Counted from the stretch's first letter, positions 26,018-35,327 are shown. The stretch is 64,000 nucleotides of DNA from JAGHKQ01 sp041920565 (GCA_041920565.1 JBHGXS010000068.1:91372-155371), one strand, 5' to 3'. Numbers and translations are program-made. Notes: generated from the sequence alone by a model not told the origin.

Positions 26018-27046
26018 TTAGATATGTTGTACACTTTCTTGTTTCGCAAATTGTTCCGCCACAATCTTCACAAGATCTACCACGCGGCGAGAGTATCCCC
26101 ACTCATTATCGTACCAAGCAAGCACCTTCACTTTGCGGTCTCCCATTACCATTGTAGATAAGCCATCAATGATAGCGGAATGCGGATTTGTGTTGAAGTC
26201 GATGGATACAAGCGGCTCATCGCAGAATTCAATGATGCCTTTCATAGAGCCTTGAGAAGCTGCAAAGAATGCGTCGTTAATTTGCTCCACCGTTACATCT
26301 CTTTTCAAATCCACAACTAAGTCCACAAGCGATACGTTAGGTGTCGGAACGCGAAGCGCCATGCCGTGCAATTTGCCAGATAAATGCGGAAGCACTTTTG
26401 ACAGCGCTTTTGCAGCGCCTGTCGTTGTAGGAATAATAGATTGTGCACAAGCGCGTGCTCTGCGTAAATCTTTATGCGGATTATCGATATTCTTTTGATC
26501 GTTTGTATAAGAATGAACTGTCGTCATTAAGCCATTTTCAATGCCAAATTGCTCATCCAGTACCTTCACTACAGGAGCTAAGCAGTTTGTCGTACAGGAA
26601 GCGTTAGAAATGACATCGTGATTTGTAATATCCAAAATCTCATCGTTTACTCCGACTACAATTGTCACGTCTTCGTTTTTGCCTGGAGCCGTTAAGATAA
26701 CTTTTTTTGCACCTGCTTCAATATGAAGGCTCGCTTTTTCCTTTGAGTTAAATTTCCCAGTTGCTTCGATTACAACATCCACGTTTAACTCTTTCCAAGG
26801 CAATTCCTTCGGGTCTCTTGAGTTTAAAAGACGAATCATTTTGCCGTCTACTAATAAATGATCATCGAACGCCTGGACTGTCCCCTCAAATTTCCCGTGA
26901 ATTGTGTCATATTTAATTAAATGTGCTAACGTTTCTGCCGGATAACTCGCATTGATTGCTACGACTTGAAATGTGTCCTCTTTTATCGCCTGCCGGAATA
27001 CCATTCTTCCGATACGACCGAATCCGTTAATTGCAACATTCATCAT
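26018..27046 (-). CDS. gapB: Glyceraldehyde-3-phosphate dehydrogenase GapB (gluconeogenic)
   Basis: NADP-preferring GAPDH that in Bacillus works in the gluconeogenic direction. The 342-residue chain has the Rossmann start VAINGFGRIGRMVFR, the catalytic motif SNASCTTNCLAPV (active-site Cys at about 155) and the substrate loop TVHSYTNDQ. The catalytic histidine and the C-terminal WYDNEWGYSRRVVDL are intact. Assignment to GapB rather than GapA rests on its place beside speD and coaE and on the CcpN-type boxes in its promoter. The ATG follows GAGGGGGAT. Confidence 0.93.
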   Translation of the reverse strand: MMNVAINGFGRIGRMVFRQAIKEDTFQVVAINASYPAETLAHLIKYDTIHGKFEGTVQAFDDHLLVDGKMIRLLNSRDPKELPWKELNVDVVIEATGKFNSKEKASLHIEAGAKKVILTAPGKNEDVTIVVGVNDEILDITNHDVISNASCTTNCLAPVVKVLDEQFGIENGLMTTVHSYTNDQKNIDNPHKDLRRARACAQSIIPTTTGAAKALSKVLPHLSGKLHGMALRVPTPNVSLVDLVVDLKRDVTVEQINDAFFAASQGSMKGIIEFCDEPLVSIDFNTNPHSAIIDGLSTMVMGDRKVKVLAWYDNEWGYSRRVVDLVKIVAEQFAKQESVQHI

Positions 27047-27064
27047 GTGATTATCCCCCTCGAT

Positions 27065-27108
27065 TGAGTTATACTATTTCTCTCAAACCCCAATATTAGT
27101 ATAGCACA
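27065..27108. promoter_or_regulatory. gapB promoter with two CcpN-like boxes
   Basis: Minus strand TGTGCTATACT (27098-27108) fits the CcpN consensus TRTGHYATAYW fully and includes the -10 box TATACT. A second copy, TGAGTTATACT (27065-27075, plus strand), has one mismatch. CcpN represses gapB under glycolytic conditions in B. subtilis; regulation here is inferred from the motif. Confidence 0.6.
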
Positions 27109-27160
27109 AAATGAGAATAAGTCACTAAACAAATTCATTAATTTTAAAAAATTTATCTAT

Positions 27161-27769
27161 TTATTTTTCTTCCATTATTTCCCATTTTTTGAAAATCTCA
27201 TGCAGCTGCTCTTCTGTTTCTTTCATACTGCCATTATTGTTGATGACTTCGTCTGCAAGAGCAACTTTTTCTGCAAGCGGCATTTGGGAAGCAATGCGTG
27301 CTTTCGCCTCTTCTTCCGATAAGTTATTGCGTTTCATTAATCGCTCTAATTGTATATCACTATTGACATATATGAGTAACACTTTATCTACAAGCGATGT
27401 CAATTTGCTCTCAAATAACAGCGGAATATCCAATACAACAGCGGGCTCACCTGCTTGAATATAAGCATCTTTTTTTTCGTTCATGCGCTTGCGGACAGCC
27501 GGATGCACAATGCTGTTTAACAATAGACGTTTATCTGTATCATGAAAAATAATGCTTCCCAGCTTTGCCCTGTCGATTTCGCCGTTTGATAATAAAATCT
27601 CTTCCCCAAATGCTTGTACAATTTGTAAATACGCCTCTTCTCCCGCTTCTACTACTTGACGCGCAATGATATCTGCATCGATTACGGGAATGTGAAGATC
27701 TTTTATCATATTTGCCACCGTACTTTTTCCGCTGGCAATTCCTCCTGTTAACCCAATAACTACAGTCAT
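27161..27769 (-). CDS. coaE: Dephospho-CoA kinase
   Basis: Last step of coenzyme A synthesis, phosphorylating the ribose 3'-OH of dephospho-CoA. The P-loop IGLTGGIASGKSTVA is at residues 5-19, followed by PVIDADIIARQVV, the HPAVRKRM block and LDIPLLFESKL. The start is the ATG at 27767-27769 (MTVVIGLTGG), with GGGAGAG four bases upstream; the longer frame from 27784 includes that site. This gives 202 residues, the family length. Confidence 0.94.
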   Translation of the reverse strand: MTVVIGLTGGIASGKSTVANMIKDLHIPVIDADIIARQVVEAGEEAYLQIVQAFGEEILLSNGEIDRAKLGSIIFHDTDKRLLLNSIVHPAVRKRMNEKKDAYIQAGEPAVVLDIPLLFESKLTSLVDKVLLIYVNSDIQLERLMKRNNLSEEEAKARIASQMPLAEKVALADEVINNNGSMKETEEQLHEIFKKWEIMEEK

Positions 27770-27804
27770 CGTTCTCTCCCTCATTTCTTGTTTTTATAAA
27801 TTTG

Positions 27805-27905
27805 AACTGATATTGAAATAAATGCGGCTAGTTTCAGCATAATTGGACCTATTTCATCATTAGTTTGGTCAATTTTGTCATTAATCCCGCCAGTCCCAGA
27901 ATTCT
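27805..27905. repeat. AATTG-ACC inverted motif, possible diverged relative of repeat family A
   Basis: Between coaE and ytaF the sequence AATTGGACC (plus strand) is followed about 16 bases later by TGGTCAATT, the inverted form, and TTCCAG is found beyond it on the minus strand. The motif resembles the AATTGYACC unit of the family A repeats, but overall similarity is too weak to be sure. Confidence 0.3.
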
Positions 27906-27939
27906 GGAAACAATCGTTTAGAAAACGGCCTATTTTTAA

Positions 27940-27976
27940 AAAGACGCGAAGATGAAACTCTCATCTTCGCGTCCCA
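27940..27976 (-). terminator. Terminator of ytaF
   Basis: Minus strand ACGCGAAGATGA, loop, TCATCTTCGCGTCTTTTT. Confidence 0.92.
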
Positions 27977-27981
27977 ATATA

Positions 27982-28620
27982 TTACATTTTCCAAATCCCA
28001 ATCATGATCAACAGCACACCCGGCAAAAAGGTCAGCTTTTGCAGCCATGCGCTGTCGGAAAACCATTGCCCTGCTTTCATTCCCCCGGCTAAAAATACAG
28101 AACTCATCACCGCTACCAAGCCGGCCATAATAAACGGCGAATATCCTAGCATCGAGGCGCCGATTCCGGCACCAAAGGAGTCGATCGATAAAGCCAGCCC
28201 AAGCATAAGCGCTTCAACTCCGGAAATCGTTCCTGATTTATCAAAGTCGGCCATGGTTGGCTTGCGCAAAATTTGAATCACGATTCCCAATGATTTAATC
28301 TCAAACTTTAACAGCGTTTTTTCCTCTATAATTTGCTCCATATCTTTTTTATCGCTTTGAAAAAACTGGTACAATACCCAAGCGCCGATGGCTACAAGTA
28401 CAATGCCGCCGATTCGCTTGACAATTACAGGAGAAAAAACTTGGGAAATTCCATGACCGATTCCCATTGATATCATCAAGACGACAGCTGAACATAGCGC
28501 AATGACAATGATCGATTTCATCGGGATATACAGTTTTCGTAAGCCGTACGTAAATCCTACGCTGCAGCTGTCAAGACTTAATGCAAATGCTAACAGAACA
28601 AGTGAGGCATAATGAGACAT
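27982..28620 (-). CDS. ytaF: Sporulation membrane protein YtaF (MntP-like)
   Basis: Six-span membrane protein of the MntP/YtaF family (DUF204). The duplicated half-pattern with acidic residues in the membrane is visible: ALSLDSCSVGFTYGLR at about 11-26 and ALSIDSFGAGIGASMLG at about 140-156. MntP exports manganese; YtaF is sporulation-associated and its ion is not known to me. I use the ATG at 28618-28620 (MSHYASL) with GGAGCT upstream, giving 212 residues. It lies between coaE and mutM as in other Bacillus genomes. Confidence 0.85.
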   Translation of the reverse strand: MSHYASLVLLAFALSLDSCSVGFTYGLRKLYIPMKSIIVIALCSAVVLMISMGIGHGISQVFSPVIVKRIGGIVLVAIGAWVLYQFFQSDKKDMEQIIEEKTLLKFEIKSLGIVIQILRKPTMADFDKSGTISGVEALMLGLALSIDSFGAGIGASMLGYSPFIMAGLVAVMSSVFLAGGMKAGQWFSDSAWLQKLTFLPGVLLIMIGIWKM

Positions 28621-28679
28621 CGTCCAGCTCCTTTCATACACAGCTTATATGTATGTATATGACAGAAGCCTATCCAATG

Positions 28680-29516
28680 TTATTCGTGTATTAAATTTTG
28701 ACAAACGGGACAAAAATGGGTGCCTCGTCCTCCCACTACAATCTTTTCAATGAGCGAACCGCAGCGCACACACGACTCTCCCTTTCTCCCATATACATAG
28801 AGACTTTCTTGAAATGAACCGATTTGTCCTTGAGAGTTAATGTACGTGCGGATGGTGCTTCCGCCCTTTTCCACCGCTTCTGTTAGAGTAGCTACAATCT
28901 CTTCGTACAGCTTTTGAATTTCTTCTTCTCCCAGAGACGCTGCAGATCGCTCGGGATGAATGCTTGACCGGAATAATAGTTCATCAACATAAATATTGCC
29001 GAGTCCGACAACAACGCGTTGATCAAGGAGCACGACTTTGACCTTCCGATTTGTTTTTTGCAGCTGTTCTGCCAAATATGCTGTCGTCAAATGCTCCGGA
29101 AACGGCTCCGGTCCTAAATCGCTGAGAGGAAGAGATGCTTCTTCCTCCCCTTTTTTGAATAAATGCATGGTGCCGAATTTCCGCACATCGTTATACCGCA
29201 GCTCAGTTCCGTCCGTAAATAAAAACCGGACATGCGTATGCTTATCTATCGGCTCCCCTGTTTTGTTTAATCGATACTTTCCTTCCATCCGAAGATGAGA
29301 GACAAGAACATAATGCGTGAAGTAAATAAGTAAAAACTTTCCCCGCCGCCCTATATGCTCTACTGTTTCTCCTCGAAGATGTTCCTTAAATTCTTCCACA
29401 TCATCCGGCTCTTTCACAAGCTTTGGGTAATCAACAATCACATCTTGTATTGTTTTCCCTTTGACGAGCGCTTCAAGCGTGCGTCTGATCGTTTCTACCT
29501 CTGGTAATTCAGGCAA
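28680..29516 (-). CDS. mutM: Formamidopyrimidine-DNA glycosylase, TTG start
   Basis: Removes 8-oxoguanine and other oxidised purines. The protein must start with Met-Pro because Pro2 is the catalytic nucleophile. The TTG at 29514-29516 gives LPELPEVETIRR with Pro and Glu at positions 2 and 3, and AGGAAG lies seven bases upstream; the longer ATG frame from 29543 would bury Pro2. Other landmarks are the conserved lysine in GRRGKFLL, the VVGLGNIYVDELLF block at about 160 and the zinc finger CVRCGSLIEK...CPVC at the C terminus. It follows polA by 13 bases. Confidence 0.95.
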   Translation of the reverse strand: MPELPEVETIRRTLEALVKGKTIQDVIVDYPKLVKEPDDVEEFKEHLRGETVEHIGRRGKFLLIYFTHYVLVSHLRMEGKYRLNKTGEPIDKHTHVRFLFTDGTELRYNDVRKFGTMHLFKKGEEEASLPLSDLGPEPFPEHLTTAYLAEQLQKTNRKVKVVLLDQRVVVGLGNIYVDELLFRSSIHPERSAASLGEEEIQKLYEEIVATLTEAVEKGGSTIRTYINSQGQIGSFQESLYVYGRKGESCVRCGSLIEKIVVGGRGTHFCPVCQNLIHE

Positions 29517-29529
29517 TGCTCTCACTTCC

Positions 29530-32163
29530 TTATTTTGCGTCATACCAAGTTGGACCGTAGGAATAATCTACTTTTAGCGGAACAGATAATTCTATCGCAT
29601 GCTCCATCACTTCCGGAACAAGCTGCTCCAACTTTTCAATTTCTTCCTTTGGTGCTTCAAAAATCAATTCGTCATGCACTTGCAGCAATAATCTCGTTTG
29701 CAGCTTTTCTTGCTTCAAGCGTTCTGCCATCACGATCATGGCTTTTTTAATAATATCAGCCGCACTTCCTTGAATAGGCGTGTTCATCGCGGTACGTTCA
29801 GCAAAGCTCCGCAAATTGAAGTTTCGGCTCGTAATTTCCGGGATGTATCGGCGGCGTTTTAAAAGCGTTGTTACATATCCTTTTTGCTTTGCTTCTTGAA
29901 TGATGGAATCCATATAATCTTTTACGCCGGGGAAGCTTTCTAAATATTTTTCAATAAAGTCAGCGGCTGCTTTGCGAGTAATTCCTAAGCTTTGGGACAA
30001 ACCGTAATCACTAATCCCGTACACAATGCCAAAGTTGACCGCTTTCGCTTGGCGTCTCATATTTGGCGTAACCTCGTCTTTTGATACACCGAATACGTCC
30101 ATTGCCGTTTTCGTATGAATGTCCATATCGTGTAAGAAGGCATCCATCAAGCCTTTATCACCGGCAATTTGCGCTAACACGCGCAGCTCGATTTGCGAAT
30201 AGTCAGCGGCGAAAATCACCCAATCCTTCTGTGACGGAATGAACGCCTGACGAATTTTACGTCCTTCCTCCAATCGAATCGGGATGTTTTGAAGGTTTGG
30301 CTCCGTCGAGCTTAACCGCCCTGTTTGTGTTAACACCTGGTTGAAGCGCGTATGGATTTTCGATGTATCTTCATGAACAACCTTTAACAACCCTTCAATG
30401 TAAGTAGAGTACAGCTTGCCAAGCTGACGGTAATGGAGGATTTTCGGAATGATTTCATGACGGTCCATCAACTTTTCCAACACATCGGCCGATGTAGAAT
30501 AGCCTGTCTTTGTTTTTTTCACAACAGGCAGATTTAATTTATCAAACAGCACGACGCCCAACTGCTTTGGAGAATTGATGTTAAATTCCTCACCTGCCAG
30601 TTCATGAATTTCTTTTTCAATTTCTTTCAGCTGTGCAGCAAGCTCGTCTCCCATCCCTCGTAAACGATCGGCATCTACTGTAATTCCTGTATACTCCATG
30701 TCTGCGAGCACGATGGCAAGCGGCATTTCTAATTCTGTAAATAATTCATATTGCTCGTTTTGCTTTAATTCATCGATAAACGATTCCTTAACATTGTACA
30801 ATACGGTTGCTTTTCGTACGATGTGGTCTGCTAATACTGCAACATCAGGTACTGCGCGCTTCGCTCCTTTTCCATACACTTCTTCATCTGACTTTACAGC
30901 GTGAGAGTCCTTCATCTTTGCCACCGCCCGGAAATCCTTGTCCGTCTCTGCCGGATCAAGCAAATAGGCAGCTATTAAAAGATCGAAATCAACGCCGCGT
31001 AAATCAATGCCCTTCCATTTCAATGCAACTATAGCTCGTTTCACATCAAATGTAGATTTGGCAATCGTTTCATCTTGCAGCCATGCCACAAAGCGTTCCG
31101 AAACAAGCGCAACGTCAGTCGGAATAAAGTAGTGTCCCGTCTCATTGACAATTCCAAACCCTTGAATCGGAGCGTTATGGTAGTTGTCGTCGTTCACCTC
31201 CACAATAAGAGCGGAGTTCGGCTGCAGTACATCATCATTTACTTCTTCCACCATTTCAAAAGAAAGATCGTCCAGCTTCGTTTCTTCTTTTGCTTCGGAT
31301 GACACATCCATTTTATCTAACAACGAGTTGAAGCCTAAATTTTGAAAAAGCGGAATAACATCTGCCGGCTCATATCCGCCATAGCGGATGTCAGAAAGCT
31401 GCACTTCAACCGGAGCATCGGTATTGATCGTAGCCAGTTTTTTGCTCATGAGCGCTTGCTCTTTGTTCTCTGCCAGCTTTTCTTTCAATTTTTTACCGCT
31501 GACGCCCTCTAAATTTTCATACAGCTTCTCAATCGTTTCGTATTCCTTTAACAGCTTAATTGCCGTTTTCTCTCCAACCCCCGGTACACCCGGAATGTTA
31601 TCGGAAGCATCTCCCATAAGACCTTTCATATCAATAATTTGCTGCGGCGACAAACCATACTTCTCCATCAGCGCTTCCGGTGTATACTCGTCTACCTCTG
31701 TAATTCCTTTACGAGTAATGCAAACGCGCGTCGTATCAGACACCAGCTGCAATAAATCGCGGTCTCCGGAAATGATTTTCACTTCGATTCCCTTTTCACC
31801 GGCTTGTTTCGCCAGCGTTCCAATAATATCATCCGCCTCATAATTCGGAAGCTCGTATCGAGAAACATGAAAAGCATCCAGTAATTCACGGATAAACGGA
31901 AACTGCTCCGATAATTCAGGCGGCGTTTTTTGTCGCCCTCCTTTGTACTCGCTGAATGTTTCATGGCGAAACGTTGTTTTCCCTGCATCAAACGCAACAA
32001 GCATATGCGTCGGCTTTTCTTCTTCTAAAATCCTCATAAGCATCATGGTGAAGCCGTAAATGGCATTCGTATGTATTCCTTTGTCATTGTTTAACAGCGG
32101 CAGAGCGAAAAAAGCCCGATAAGCAATGCTGTTTCCATCAATTAAAACTATCTTTTCTTTCAA
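29530..32163 (-). CDS. polA: DNA polymerase I
   Basis: Okazaki fragment maturation and repair synthesis. The 877-residue protein has the 5'-nuclease domain (1-290, LIDGNSIAYRAFFALP, NYEADDIIGTLA, GVGEKTAIKLL), a middle domain resembling the 3'-5' exonuclease but without its usual acidic motif, as in B. subtilis, and the polymerase domain (motif A ADYSQIELRVLAQ at about 651, motif B RRQAKAVNFGIVYG, motif C LLLQVHDELIFEAP at about 828). The TTG at 32161-32163 is preceded by GGGGAGG; the ATG 21 bases upstream lies before that site. It begins the polA-mutM unit. Confidence 0.95.
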   Translation of the reverse strand: MKEKIVLIDGNSIAYRAFFALPLLNNDKGIHTNAIYGFTMMLMRILEEEKPTHMLVAFDAGKTTFRHETFSEYKGGRQKTPPELSEQFPFIRELLDAFHVSRYELPNYEADDIIGTLAKQAGEKGIEVKIISGDRDLLQLVSDTTRVCITRKGITEVDEYTPEALMEKYGLSPQQIIDMKGLMGDASDNIPGVPGVGEKTAIKLLKEYETIEKLYENLEGVSGKKLKEKLAENKEQALMSKKLATINTDAPVEVQLSDIRYGGYEPADVIPLFQNLGFNSLLDKMDVSSEAKEETKLDDLSFEMVEEVNDDVLQPNSALIVEVNDDNYHNAPIQGFGIVNETGHYFIPTDVALVSERFVAWLQDETIAKSTFDVKRAIVALKWKGIDLRGVDFDLLIAAYLLDPAETDKDFRAVAKMKDSHAVKSDEEVYGKGAKRAVPDVAVLADHIVRKATVLYNVKESFIDELKQNEQYELFTELEMPLAIVLADMEYTGITVDADRLRGMGDELAAQLKEIEKEIHELAGEEFNINSPKQLGVVLFDKLNLPVVKKTKTGYSTSADVLEKLMDRHEIIPKILHYRQLGKLYSTYIEGLLKVVHEDTSKIHTRFNQVLTQTGRLSSTEPNLQNIPIRLEEGRKIRQAFIPSQKDWVIFAADYSQIELRVLAQIAGDKGLMDAFLHDMDIHTKTAMDVFGVSKDEVTPNMRRQAKAVNFGIVYGISDYGLSQSLGITRKAAADFIEKYLESFPGVKDYMDSIIQEAKQKGYVTTLLKRRRYIPEITSRNFNLRSFAERTAMNTPIQGSAADIIKKAMIVMAERLKQEKLQTRLLLQVHDELIFEAPKEEIEKLEQLVPEVMEHAIELSVPLKVDYSYGPTWYDAK

Positions 32164-32292
32164 GCAATAAACCTCCCCAACCATTCTCTAACTAAAAAAC
32201 CGTTCCTTTCCTTCTCTATATTATCATGACCTGAAACAAGAAGGAAAATAACGGTTTTCTGAAACGAGAGATTTTGTTGATCAAGCAGAAAA

Positions 32293-32500
32293 TAAGAAAA
32301 ACTGAGCACGGGTAACTGCGCTCAGTCCTTTTTCGGTTCCAGCACATCCAAGTTTCGTATGAATGGCACGAAAACGAAGCGGAATTGCACGTAAATAATA
32401 ATTGCACCAAAGCAACATACACTTCAGAATACTTATTTTCATAATAAAAAACCCTACTACAGCGCTGCGCACCGTGATAGGGCGGAAAATCCATAATTTC
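32293..32500. repeat. Dispersed intergenic repeat, family A, copy 2
   Basis: Between polA and phoR, this gene-free sequence matches 9880-10125 in ordered blocks (AAGAAAAACTGA, GGGTAA, TTCCAGC.CATCCAAG, two AATTGCAC units, TTTTCATAATAAAAAAC, then a GC-rich right end). Both ends can form hairpins here: CTGAGC...GCTCAG at the left and CCCTA...TAGGG at the right. The repeated AATTG.ACC tract is shorter than in copy 1. Confidence 0.72.
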
Positions 32501-32587
32501 TTATTCTTTAACAAAATACCCGCTTCGACAGACACAGATATTTCGGCTATTTTGCATAAAAATGGAGACTGTACACAAAAAAGGGAA

Positions 32588-32622
32588 GTGACGAGAATAG
32601 AAGAGAATCTACTCTCGTCCAA
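32588..32622 (-). terminator. Possible terminator after phoR
   Basis: Minus strand GACGAGAGTAG, loop, CTATTCTCGTC followed by ACTTCCCTTTTTT. It lies about 95 bases beyond the phoR stop, so it may serve that operon. Confidence 0.5.
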
Positions 32623-32715
32623 AACTACTCCTTGGATGAAGGGGTTTTCGATTATTAGAATAACAGAACATTATTAAAAGAAAATGAATGTAATGTTAAT
32701 ATAATGTAAATCCAT

Positions 32716-34488
32716 TTATTCTCTTTCATGTTTCGGTAAAGTTACCGTAAATGTCGTTCCAACCCCAACGGCGCTTTTCACCTTAATTCGCCCGTGATGC
32801 GCTTCTACCAAGTGCTTCACAATGGATAACCCAAGGCCCGTTCCCCCTGTATTGCGGCTGCGAGCCTTATCTACACGATAAAATCTCTCAAAGATGCGAG
32901 GAATCTCTTCCTGGCTGATGCCTATACCTGTATCAGATACTGTGACACGAATTTGTTCCTCTTCGTTTTCGAGCGCTATCCGCACCCGTCCTCCGACAGG
33001 TGTATAGGATATTGCATTGCTCATTAAATTAATGAAAATTTGCTTTAAGCGATAAGCATCTCCTGGAATGATGACATGTTCATCAACCTGAAGATCCAGC
33101 TCAATTTGTTTATCGTCCGCTTTGTTTTGCAAAATGACGACAATTTCTTCAAGAAGCGGCTTCATATCCACTTCTCCCATATTAAGCTTAAAGCCTTGCT
33201 GTTCAATTTTAGAAAGCTCAAGCAAATCTTGAATTAAACCTTGCATCCGGTCGCTTTCTTTTAAAATGATGGACAAGAAGTATTCCCGCAGCTTCTCATC
33301 CTCCGCGGCACCGTCCAATAACGTCTCGGAAAACCCTTTTATCGACGTAATCGGTGTTTTCAGCTCGTGCGATACATTAGCAAGGAAATCCTTTCTCATT
33401 TGTTCCAGCTTTTTCAGCTCGGTTATATCATGGAAGACAAGAACGATCCCCTTCCATTCATGATTCGTCCCGATAATTGGTGCTCCGTACACTTCAAAAT
33501 GCTTTCGTTCAATTTTTAGCGGCAGAAGCATCTGCTTGCGCACTTTGACTTCTGTCATAAAAATTTCTTCCACCAATTCAATGATTTCTGTATGCTGAAA
33601 TGCCTCATAATAGAGACGATTTAAATACTCATCCGTTTTCACATGAAAAGTTTCTTTATAAGACCGATTGACAAGATTAATGTAACCTCTGCTGTCAATT
33701 AAAATCATGCCGCTTCCCATGTTTTCGATGAGCGTATGAAGACGATCCTGCTGCATTTCCTGCGCAGATGTCATTTCTTGTAAATTTCGTGCCAGCACGT
33801 TAATGGCTTGGCTGAGCATCCCTGTTTCATCCACAAAATTCTCGTAGGCTCTTGCTTTGTAATTTCCTTTCGCAAGTTCAATGGCAACTTGTGTTACAGA
33901 TTCAATCGGCTTTGTATATTGAGCGGTAATTTTAATGCCCAAAAACAGTATGACGACAAATGCCATTCCTAAACTGCCGATTAACAACCCCCATATTTTT
34001 TGATTAATGTTAACCAATGAACCGACTGAAAGACTGGCAATGAGATAAGCCTTCTCGTTTGCTTCATCAGCTATTATAATGCCATAATAATGCTTTCCCC
34101 CGCTGGTATCGGCCACATAAAACCGATTGCCATCATTTTTCATCTCCTGCAGCAGCTCCTGAACCTGTTCCGCCTGCTCAGAACCCTTGTCCAAGTTGTC
34201 GATATCGTTAGAGTCATATACAATCTCCTGCTTGGCGTCCAGCAAGGTGAGCTTCACTTTTAAATCCTCTTCTATTTCATTCAGGCGCTGCGGATTTGCC
34301 GCTATGTTTGGAATGCCTGTTTCCTCAATTAACGAAGAAACGAGCTCCAATTCGCGCTCCATCCGTTTATCAAATGTATCCGTGTAAAAGCTTTTAAATA
34401 ACTGTCCAAGAAGCAGCCCAAGTCCAATCAATACGGTAATGATGAGTGAAATTAAAGCAAAAAGAAGCCGGGAGCGAAATTTATTCAT
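32716..34488 (-). CDS. phoR: Phosphate-responsive sensor histidine kinase PhoR
   Basis: Membrane sensor kinase partner of PhoP in the phosphate starvation response. Order of parts: N-terminal membrane span (about 7-30), an extracytoplasmic PhoR-type sensor domain to about 165, a second span, HAMP linker (TKPIESVTQVAIELAKGNYKAR, cut at about 195-215), PAS domain (about 245-355), the phospho-acceptor FLANVSHELKTPI at about 373, and the HATPase domain (NLMSNAISYT, DTGIGI, GTGLGLSIV). The ATG at 34486-34488 or the GTG just before it overlaps the phoP stop. B. subtilis PhoR is of similar length. Confidence 0.93.
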   Translation of the reverse strand: MNKFRSRLLFALISLIITVLIGLGLLLGQLFKSFYTDTFDKRMERELELVSSLIEETGIPNIAANPQRLNEIEEDLKVKLTLLDAKQEIVYDSNDIDNLDKGSEQAEQVQELLQEMKNDGNRFYVADTSGGKHYYGIIIADEANEKAYLIASLSVGSLVNINQKIWGLLIGSLGMAFVVILFLGIKITAQYTKPIESVTQVAIELAKGNYKARAYENFVDETGMLSQAINVLARNLQEMTSAQEMQQDRLHTLIENMGSGMILIDSRGYINLVNRSYKETFHVKTDEYLNRLYYEAFQHTEIIELVEEIFMTEVKVRKQMLLPLKIERKHFEVYGAPIIGTNHEWKGIVLVFHDITELKKLEQMRKDFLANVSHELKTPITSIKGFSETLLDGAAEDEKLREYFLSIILKESDRMQGLIQDLLELSKIEQQGFKLNMGEVDMKPLLEEIVVILQNKADDKQIELDLQVDEHVIIPGDAYRLKQIFINLMSNAISYTPVGGRVRIALENEEEQIRVTVSDTGIGISQEEIPRIFERFYRVDKARSRNTGGTGLGLSIVKHLVEAHHGRIKVKSAVGVGTTFTVTLPKHERE

Positions 34489-35197
34489 CACTCTTCGGCT
34501 CCTCCAGCTTGTATCCTAATCCACGAATGGTTTTAATATAGATTGGTTTTTTCGTATTCTTTTCAATTTTATCGCGCAGGTGGCTGATGTGGACGTCTAC
34601 AATCCGAGTATCTCCCGCAAAATCATAATTCCATACGGCGCTCAATAATTGATCTCTTGTTAAGACGCGGCCCTTGTTCTTTGCCAAATACATTAACAGC
34701 TCAAACTCTTTTGGCGTTAATTCCAGCTTTTCTCCTTGAAAATATGCTTCATAATATTCCGGCAAAATCTTCAAATCAGCGATAATAATTTTGCCGTCTT
34801 CTTTTTCCTCTTGCACATTCTCTTCGTTTAATTTGGTACGGCGTAAAATCGCTTTGACTCGCGCCACAACCTCTCTCGGGCTGAACGGCTTTGTCATATA
34901 ATCGTCCGCTCCAAGCTCCAGCCCGAGCACCTTATCGAATTCATCATCTTTTGCGGTCAGCATTAAAATGGGCGTCATTACGCGCTGAAGGCGAAGCTGT
35001 TTGCACACTTCCATTCCATCCATCTTTGGCAGCATTAAATCAAGCACAATCAAATCCGGGCGCTCTTCCACCGCTCGTTTTAATCCTGTTTCCCCATCCA
35101 TTGCCGTTATCACTTCAAATCCTGCTTGCTGCAAATTGAATTCAATTAACGTCAAGATAAATTCCTCATCATCCACCACTAAAATTCTATTGCTCAT
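34481..35197 (-). CDS. phoP: Phosphate response regulator PhoP
   Basis: OmpR-family response regulator. The receiver domain has the acidic pocket VVDDEE at 7-12, the phosphorylated Asp53 in LIVLDLMLP and Lys at about 102 (DDYMTKPFSP). The winged-helix domain at about 135-235 includes TPKEFELLMYLAKNKGRVLTR cut across residues and the VDVHISHLRDKIE block. The start at 35195-35197 (MSNRILVVDD) is preceded by GGAGG; a longer frame to 35263 includes it. The 238 residues match the Bacillus protein. Overlap with phoR shows co-transcription. Confidence 0.94.
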   Translation of the reverse strand: MSNRILVVDDEEFILTLIEFNLQQAGFEVITAMDGETGLKRAVEERPDLIVLDLMLPKMDGMEVCKQLRLQRVMTPILMLTAKDDEFDKVLGLELGADDYMTKPFSPREVVARVKAILRRTKLNEENVQEEKEDGKIIIADLKILPEYYEAYFQGEKLELTPKEFELLMYLAKNKGRVLTRDQLLSAVWNYDFAGDTRIVDVHISHLRDKIEKNTKKPIYIKTIRGLGYKLEEPKSDE

Positions 35198-35296
35198 TCT
35201 TGTCCTCCAAGCTATATTGTAAAACCTTTCTTCATCCATATAGTATTTGTACATTTTCATCATACTATTAAACCTCAGTTTTTTAAATAAGGGAAA

Positions 35297-35327
35297 TTAA
35301 AAAGAGACGTGCAAAACGTCTCTTAAA
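35297..35327 (-). terminator. Terminator after the MaoC-like gene
   Basis: Minus strand AGAGACGT, loop, ACGTCTCTTTTTA. It separates this gene from phoPR. Confidence 0.85.

Noticed and set aside
30000..31300. Degenerate exonuclease domain of PolA as an unusual mutation
   Set aside because: Loss of the 3'-5' exonuclease acidic residues is normal for Bacillus DNA polymerase I.
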